This document shows, in pieces, positions 34,161-37,628 of a stretch of 37,628 nt of DNA. Location: assembly GCA_902788575.1 (NCBI GenBank), contig CADAKY010000017.1, forward strand, positions 1 to 37,628. The letters run 5' to 3'. Origin of the DNA: an uncultured bacterium (GTDB lineage Bacteria > Cyanobacteriota > Vampirovibrionia > Gastranaerophilales > Gastranaerophilaceae). The notes beneath the pieces are model-generated. The model was not told where the DNA came from, made no database searches, and saw only the letters and a list, made by a program, of their open reading frames with translations. A program made the translations under genes and the position numbers. Numbering within the stretch: the stretch's first letter is position 1; each line of letters starts with the position of its first letter.

Positions 34161-34496
34161 ATGATGAATATGATGAACATGATGAAACAAGCTCAAAACA
34201 TTCAGAAAAAATTAAAAGAAACTCAAGAAGAACTTAATAAAATGGATATAACAGGCGAAGCAGGAAACGGTTCGGTAAAAGTAATTTGTGACGGCAAAGG
34301 CTTGTTCAAATCAATTAAGCTTTCAGCAGAAGCTATTAATCCTGAAAATCCTTCATCTGTTTCGGAAGATACAATTGAAATGCTGGAAGATATTATTACA
34401 GCTGCAATTCATCAAACTTCTGACAAAGCGATAAAGGTTATGGAAGAAAAAATGAAAGCTGTAACAGGCGGAATCTCTATCCCGGGATTATTTTAA
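34161..34496 (+). CDS. ybaB: YbaB/EbfC nucleoid-associated protein
   Basis: 111 aa with the Met-rich start MMNMMNMMKQAQNIQKKLKE, then GSVKVICDGKGLFKSIKLS and a C-terminal helix ending GGISIPGLF. The protein forms tweezer-like dimers that bind DNA. Its pairing with recR is conserved across bacteria and present here. AAGGAG lies before the ATG. Confidence 0.95.
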   Translation: MMNMMNMMKQAQNIQKKLKETQEELNKMDITGEAGNGSVKVICDGKGLFKSIKLSAEAINPENPSSVSEDTIEMLEDIITAAIHQTSDKAIKVMEEKMKAVTGGISIPGLF

Positions 34497-34499
34497 AAA

Positions 34500-34624
34500 C
34501 AAGTGATTATGTGAACAGGTGATTGAGTGACTAAGTGAATTTTGAAATATTCAATCACATAAAGAAAGGTTTATTGGTGACCTATTATCACTTAATCACT
34601 TAATAACTTAGTCACTTGGTCACT
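34500..34624. repeat. Inverted octamer repeats between ybaB and recR
   Basis: Units GTGATTAT, GTGAACAG, GTGATTGA and GTGACTAA run from 34500 to 34540. The complementary TCACTTAA, TCACTTAA and TCACTTGG run from 34586 to 34624. The two arms can pair into a long imperfect hairpin ending 10 bases before the recR ATG. It may limit recR expression from the ybaB transcript (inference). Confidence 0.78.
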
Positions 34625-34633
34625 TTCGAAAAA

Positions 34634-35233
34634 ATGATTTATCCAAAGTCAATTGCAGCATTAATAGAACAATTTCAAAAATTTCCGTCAGTTGGTCCAA
34701 AGTCGGCTCAAAGGATGGCTTTTCAAGTCTTAAAAATGCCTGTAAGCGAAGTCGAAAAATTTGCAAACGCAATCATTGAAGCAAAAAAAAGTTCAAAAAC
34801 CTGCGAAATCTGTTACAATATTTCAACCCAAAGCCCATGCGAAATCTGTTCATCAAATCACAGAAATCGTTCTATAATCTGCATCGTCGCGGAAACAAAA
34901 GATTTAATTGCTATTGAAAAAACAAATGAATACAAAGGTTTATACCATGTTTTACAAGGATTGATTTCTCCCATAGACGGAATCGGTGCAGAAGACATAA
35001 GAATCAAAGAACTGTTACAGAGACTTACGGACGAAACAGTACAGGAGGTTATTCTGGCACTTTCACCATCCGTTGAAGGTGAAGCCACAAGCCTTTATCT
35101 TACAAAATTGATAAAACCATTCGGAATAAAAATTTCACGCATAGCATTCGGACTTCCGGTCGGTGCTGATTTAGAGTACGCTGACGAAGTTACACTTGCA
35201 AGAGCTATTGAAGGAAGGCGTGAACTTAACTAA
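34634..35233 (+). CDS. recR: Recombination mediator RecR
   Basis: 199 aa. Helix-hairpin-helix FPSVGPKSAQRMAFQVL, zinc finger CEICYNISTQSPCEIC, and Toprim domain from SIICIVAETKDLIAIE to GEATSLYLTKLI. It works with RecO (and RecF) to load RecA at gaps. The ATG at 34634 is chosen; a TTG at 34616 is in frame but inside the octamer repeat. No good Shine-Dalgarno sequence is visible. Confidence 0.97.
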   Translation: MIYPKSIAALIEQFQKFPSVGPKSAQRMAFQVLKMPVSEVEKFANAIIEAKKSSKTCEICYNISTQSPCEICSSNHRNRSIICIVAETKDLIAIEKTNEYKGLYHVLQGLISPIDGIGAEDIRIKELLQRLTDETVQEVILALSPSVEGEATSLYLTKLIKPFGIKISRIAFGLPVGADLEYADEVTLARAIEGRRELN

Positions 35234-35295
35234 ATAAACATGCGCAAATTTAAAAAATATTCAGCATCCTCAAATTGTTTACAAATATTCAAAAT

Positions 35296-35324
35296 TTGAA
35301 TTCAGACTTTCTTTAGACTAAAAT
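35296..35324 (+). promoter_or_regulatory. Leaderless promoter of the outer-membrane-like gene
   Basis: TTGAAT (35296-35301), 17 bases, TAAAAT (35319-35324), then 6 bases to the ATG at 35331. The predicted start coincides with the ATG. Confidence 0.7.
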
Positions 35325-35330
35325 AAAGTT

Positions 35331-36041
35331 ATGCTCAGATTATTTTTAATAATAGTTATATTGTTTTTTAACCTGTCTCCCTCACCGGCAGAGGAGCAGG
35401 TCAAAGAAACGTATAAACTTAACGGGCAGGTCGAATACGATGATAACGAAGTAGAAGTTATTTATCTGGATGATACGGTAGAGAAACCGGAGGTGAACAT
35501 CCCCCAGCGGACGTTGACCCTGCCGGTGGGGGTCTTAAATATAACTTCCAATACAAATACCGCAAGGAGCGCTCTGGCAAGAGCAATGGTGAATCGTGGG
35601 AATCTCTCTGATATATTGCCGCTGCAAGGAAGTGTAACAGCGCACGCTACAGGAGGCTTCTCATACGGAACAACTTTCGGAGAAGAAATTTCTTACGCAC
35701 AGATGGAAGCGACTACCAGCGTTTTTTTAAGATATGATACGCCGAAAAGATTCTCTTTTTCAACTTATTTGAGGCAATCAGCTAACAGAGATATTGATAC
35801 GCAGTACAATACAATAAGAATTGTTCCGGAATGGCACATAACTGACAAACTTACACTGAAAGATTCGTTTACAAATTATGTTAATGTTCCTAAGAATAAA
35901 AATGAACTAACAATAGTTTATACTCCGGCATTAAAAAAATATGCCGATTCATTAAAATTTGAGCTGAGTGTTGCCCAGTCATATTACGCAAGCGGAAGAC
36001 AAAGCTCAGGAGTATCTTTCTCTACAGGTTTTAAATTATAA
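35331..36041 (+). CDS. Secreted, probable outer-membrane beta protein
   Basis: 236 aa with a signal peptide (LFLIIVILFFNLSPSPAEEQ, cleavage near residue 20). After a 70-residue acidic linker, the C-terminal 140 residues alternate polar and aromatic residues in strands (FSFSTYLRQSANRDIDTQYN, VSFSTGFKL at the end) as in beta-barrel or periplasmic beta proteins, and the end resembles an outer-membrane insertion signal. The family is not recognised. A GC-rich hairpin (35501-35532) lies inside the gene. It is followed after one base by a division-type gene. Confidence 0.7.
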   Translation: MLRLFLIIVILFFNLSPSPAEEQVKETYKLNGQVEYDDNEVEVIYLDDTVEKPEVNIPQRTLTLPVGVLNITSNTNTARSALARAMVNRGNLSDILPLQGSVTAHATGGFSYGTTFGEEISYAQMEATTSVFLRYDTPKRFSFSTYLRQSANRDIDTQYNTIRIVPEWHITDKLTLKDSFTNYVNVPKNKNELTIVYTPALKKYADSLKFELSVAQSYYASGRQSSGVSFSTGFKL

Positions 36042-36042
36042 A

Positions 36043-36486
36043 ATGAGTTTAATGCAAAAAAACAGATTAGATAAACTAAATAAAATTCGCGCACAGAAAC
36101 AAAAGGTCGCAAGAGAAGCTGAATCAAAAAACAAGCCCTCGACCGGAAACGGATTCTACTATTCGTTTTTAACTGTAGTTCTTTTGCTCTGCCTGTTCCA
36201 GATTACTATAAGTGCGGTTTTAAATGTTTCAAAAATAATCTCTTATAAAGCAAAAATTATACAAATCACAAAAACCAGAGATGCCGCACTTGCAACAAAC
36301 GACCAACTCAAAGACAATATCAAAAACTTTTCCAATGTTACCGGTTTGGAAGCTATTGCCAGAAACAACCTCAAAATGTCAGGCGAAGACGAAGTACTTG
36401 TTATTATCAATTCACCGGTAAAACCGGAAGATAATACTATCAAGCACAACAAATGGAAATTCTGGGAAACAGAAAATTTTAATTAA
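36043..36486 (+). CDS. Septum formation initiator (DivIC/FtsB-like)
   Basis: 147 aa. A basic cytoplasmic start (MSLMQKNRLDKLNKIRAQKQ), one membrane helix (about residues 40-64, FYYSFLTVVLLLCLFQITIS), then a short coiled coil and the family end LEAIARNNLKMSGEDEVLVI. Such bitopic proteins link FtsL and FtsQ at the division site. The frame is open further upstream, but the ATG at 36043 follows the previous stop by one base and gives the normal topology. It overlaps the convergent mrnC gene by 8 bases. Confidence 0.85.
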   Translation: MSLMQKNRLDKLNKIRAQKQKVAREAESKNKPSTGNGFYYSFLTVVLLLCLFQITISAVLNVSKIISYKAKIIQITKTRDAALATNDQLKDNIKNFSNVTGLEAIARNNLKMSGEDEVLVIINSPVKPEDNTIKHNKWKFWETENFN

Positions 36487-36850
36487 AAAATTCTGTATTT
36501 TTAAATTCCGAAAGAAAATAATCAAGCCTTTGCTTATCGTGCAAATACCAATATCCTATCAAAACTTCAAACGCAGTTGATTGTCTATAATCTTTTTGAA
36601 TGGAACGTCTTCCGATTGGAATCGGCAAATTTCTTGCCCTTCTGGCAAGCTCTGCTTCACCTTCCGTAAGCTTATCTTCTATAAGATGTAATAGGTCTTT
36701 TTGAAAAACTGCATTAACTCTGTCTGTAGTCATTTTATGAAGAATTTTTGCATTAGATGTCTTAAAAATAGCATACTCGCGAACAAAGACATCCCAAACG
36801 GCATCTCCTATATGTGCATAATTCCTAAGTGGTATCTTTTCTTCAAGCAT
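36479..36850 (-). CDS. mrnC: Mini-ribonuclease III
   Basis: 123 aa, an RNase III catalytic domain without the double-strand-binding domain. The signature YAHIGDAVWDVFVREY carries the catalytic Asp16, and STAFEVLIGYWYL carries the second acidic residue. In Bacillus this enzyme matures 23S rRNA ends; the family is also common in Cyanobacteria. An extended -10 (TGATAAAAT on the minus strand, hexamer 36857-36862) ends 6 bases before the ATG, with no Shine-Dalgarno sequence, so it is probably leaderless. Confidence 0.93.
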   Translation of the reverse strand: MLEEKIPLRNYAHIGDAVWDVFVREYAIFKTSNAKILHKMTTDRVNAVFQKDLLHLIEDKLTEGEAELARRARNLPIPIGRRSIQKDYRQSTAFEVLIGYWYLHDKQRLDYFLSEFKNTEFFN

Positions 36851-36868
36851 AAATTTATTTTATCATAA

Positions 36869-36896
36869 TTGAGAAAATAACGAGATATGTTATAAT
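36869..36896 (+). promoter_or_regulatory. Promoter of the 3'-partial gene
   Basis: TTGAGA (36869-36874), 16 bases, TATAAT (36891-36896); then GAGG (36911-36914) before the ATG at 36921. It is adjacent to, and divergent from, the mrnC promoter. Confidence 0.65.
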
Positions 36897-36920
36897 AAAT
36901 ATATCACTGTGAGGTTAAGG

Positions 36921-37628
36921 ATGACTGAAATCGGATATTATAATTATTACAATCTCCAAGGTCGCAGAAATGTTGATAAACCCGATGATTGGTATCAGAA
37001 AATGGTTAATAGATACGAATCTGATGAACTTAAATCGGTTTCTGAAATAAATAATCCTTATTCAGACCTCAATCAAAGTACACACGCACTTGATGAAAAA
37101 CTTGCTTCTTGGGCAGAGGGTATGAGAACAAGATTTTCTAATGCTGATGATGTTGATAAATACTTATGTCAAAAGTATTTCGGTCAAGAAAGAATAGGTT
37201 ATACAAAACAATGGGAAGAACCTGAAAAATATGCTATGTATAAAAATGACTTGAATATGGTTATGTATGGCACAGTAAAAGCATATCAATTCAACCTAAA
37301 AGACCCTAGACTTAATAATCCACAATATACAAGTGCTGATGAATTTGATAAAGCAGAAGAAAAAGCTAAACACGATTCGATAAGCAACAATATGGCACAT
37401 TTACTTGAAAATAACGGAATTGATATTGGTAATAATTCTTTGCTATTTTCTATTAACCCTTATTCTGGGGTAAATGGAATTCAAATTGATGGTATTGATG
37501 ATTTAAACATGAAGTCTATTCTCCTAAATGCATTAGAAAAAAACAACAATTCAACAAATCTTCTACATTATGGTATGCAAAGTCAAGGTGTAGATAGTGA
37601 TGCAAGAACTAAATATCGTGCTTATTCA
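36921..37628 (+). CDS. Unknown protein, possibly DUF4885-like (3' partial)
   Basis: 236 codons are open to the window edge, starting MTEIGYYNYYNLQGRRNVDK. There is no signal peptide. It is hydrophilic, with repeated Tyr/Asn. The spacing of MVMYGTVKAYQFNLKDPRLN, SISNNMAHLLENNGIDIGNN, LLFSINPYSGVNGIQIDGID and a following ILLNALEKNN resembles DUF4885-type proteins from Firmicutes as I remember them (unverified). Function unknown. GAGG lies 6 bases before the ATG. Confidence 0.7.
   Translation, partial: MTEIGYYNYYNLQGRRNVDKPDDWYQKMVNRYESDELKSVSEINNPYSDLNQSTHALDEKLASWAEGMRTRFSNADDVDKYLCQKYFGQERIGYTKQWEEPEKYAMYKNDLNMVMYGTVKAYQFNLKDPRLNNPQYTSADEFDKAEEKAKHDSISNNMAHLLENNGIDIGNNSLLFSINPYSGVNGIQIDGIDDLNMKSILLNALEKNNNSTNLLHYGMQSQGVDSDARTKYRAYS

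Noticed and set aside
35968..36042. 172-aa version of the DivIC/FtsB-like protein
   Set aside because: It overlaps the previous gene by 74 bases; the ATG one base after that gene's stop gives the usual short cytoplasmic tail.

Overview
The window reads as a chromosomal segment of a low-GC, Gram-negative bacterium. The best fit is a gut relative of the Cyanobacteria (Gastranaerophilales / Vampirovibrionia, formerly Melainabacteria). This is inferred from four things. KdsB implies Kdo and so an outer membrane. The F1 beta and epsilon genes form their own two-gene unit, as in Cyanobacteria, away from the other ATP synthase genes. There are many small lineage-specific proteins whose N-termini start MNI/MKI and carry a nearby Phe-rich motif. 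There is also a family of proteins beginning MG(x)AAS. No phage, transposase, CRISPR or integrase gene was seen.

Layout. 1-3.2 kb: end of an unknown gene and its terminator, then comEC (-) and a GNAT-like gene (+) sharing a 58-bp divergent promoter region. 3.2-7.4 kb: a minus-strand translation operon, prfA, a 111-aa unknown, ylxR, infB. 7.4-13.7 kb: an accessory block of six lineage-specific minus-strand genes (coiled-coil, Gly/Ser-rich and MGxAAS-type proteins) broken by repeat-rich, structured spacers. 14-16.5 kb: M16-like protein, M14 MpaA-like peptidase and uppS (+). 16.5-19.8 kb: a 125-aa unknown, kdsB, a methyltransferase, a 99-aa unknown, rpmA and rplU (-). 20.2-21.9 kb: tRNA-Ser(UGA), then a transglutaminase-like gene inside a mosaic of small palindromic elements. 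22-24.2 kb: atpD, atpC and a secreted protein (+). 24.2-29.3 kb: a double glycosyltransferase with a coupled helical-repeat protein, and a degenerate HerA-like/Tudor protein (-). 29.5-37.6 kb: CoA-disulfide reductase, a 309-aa unknown, bioA, yebC-ybaB-recR, an outer-membrane-like protein, a DivIC/FtsB-like protein, Mini-RNase III and a partial gene.

Most interesting signals. (1) A shared sequence close to TTGTTACAAATCTTRAYAAT lies upstream of five lineage-specific transcription units, three of them in the 7.9-13.7 kb block. It looks like an operator for an undescribed regulon. (2) The 592-aa and 109-aa proteins share matching N-terminal and C-terminal helical ends around a variable middle, the layout of self-assembling axial proteins. 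(3) Seven genes have a -10-like hexamer 6 or 7 bases before the ATG (6 in six cases) and no Shine-Dalgarno sequence, which predicts leaderless mRNAs. (4) A 795-aa protein joins a HerA-like ATPase fold that appears to lack its Walker A lysine motif, a roughly 350-residue acidic linker and a PcrA-type Tudor domain. (5) The atpD promoter region is duplicated around a 135-bp palindromic element, and the upstream copy has lost its -10.

All functional names come from reading motifs by eye. No database search was possible.
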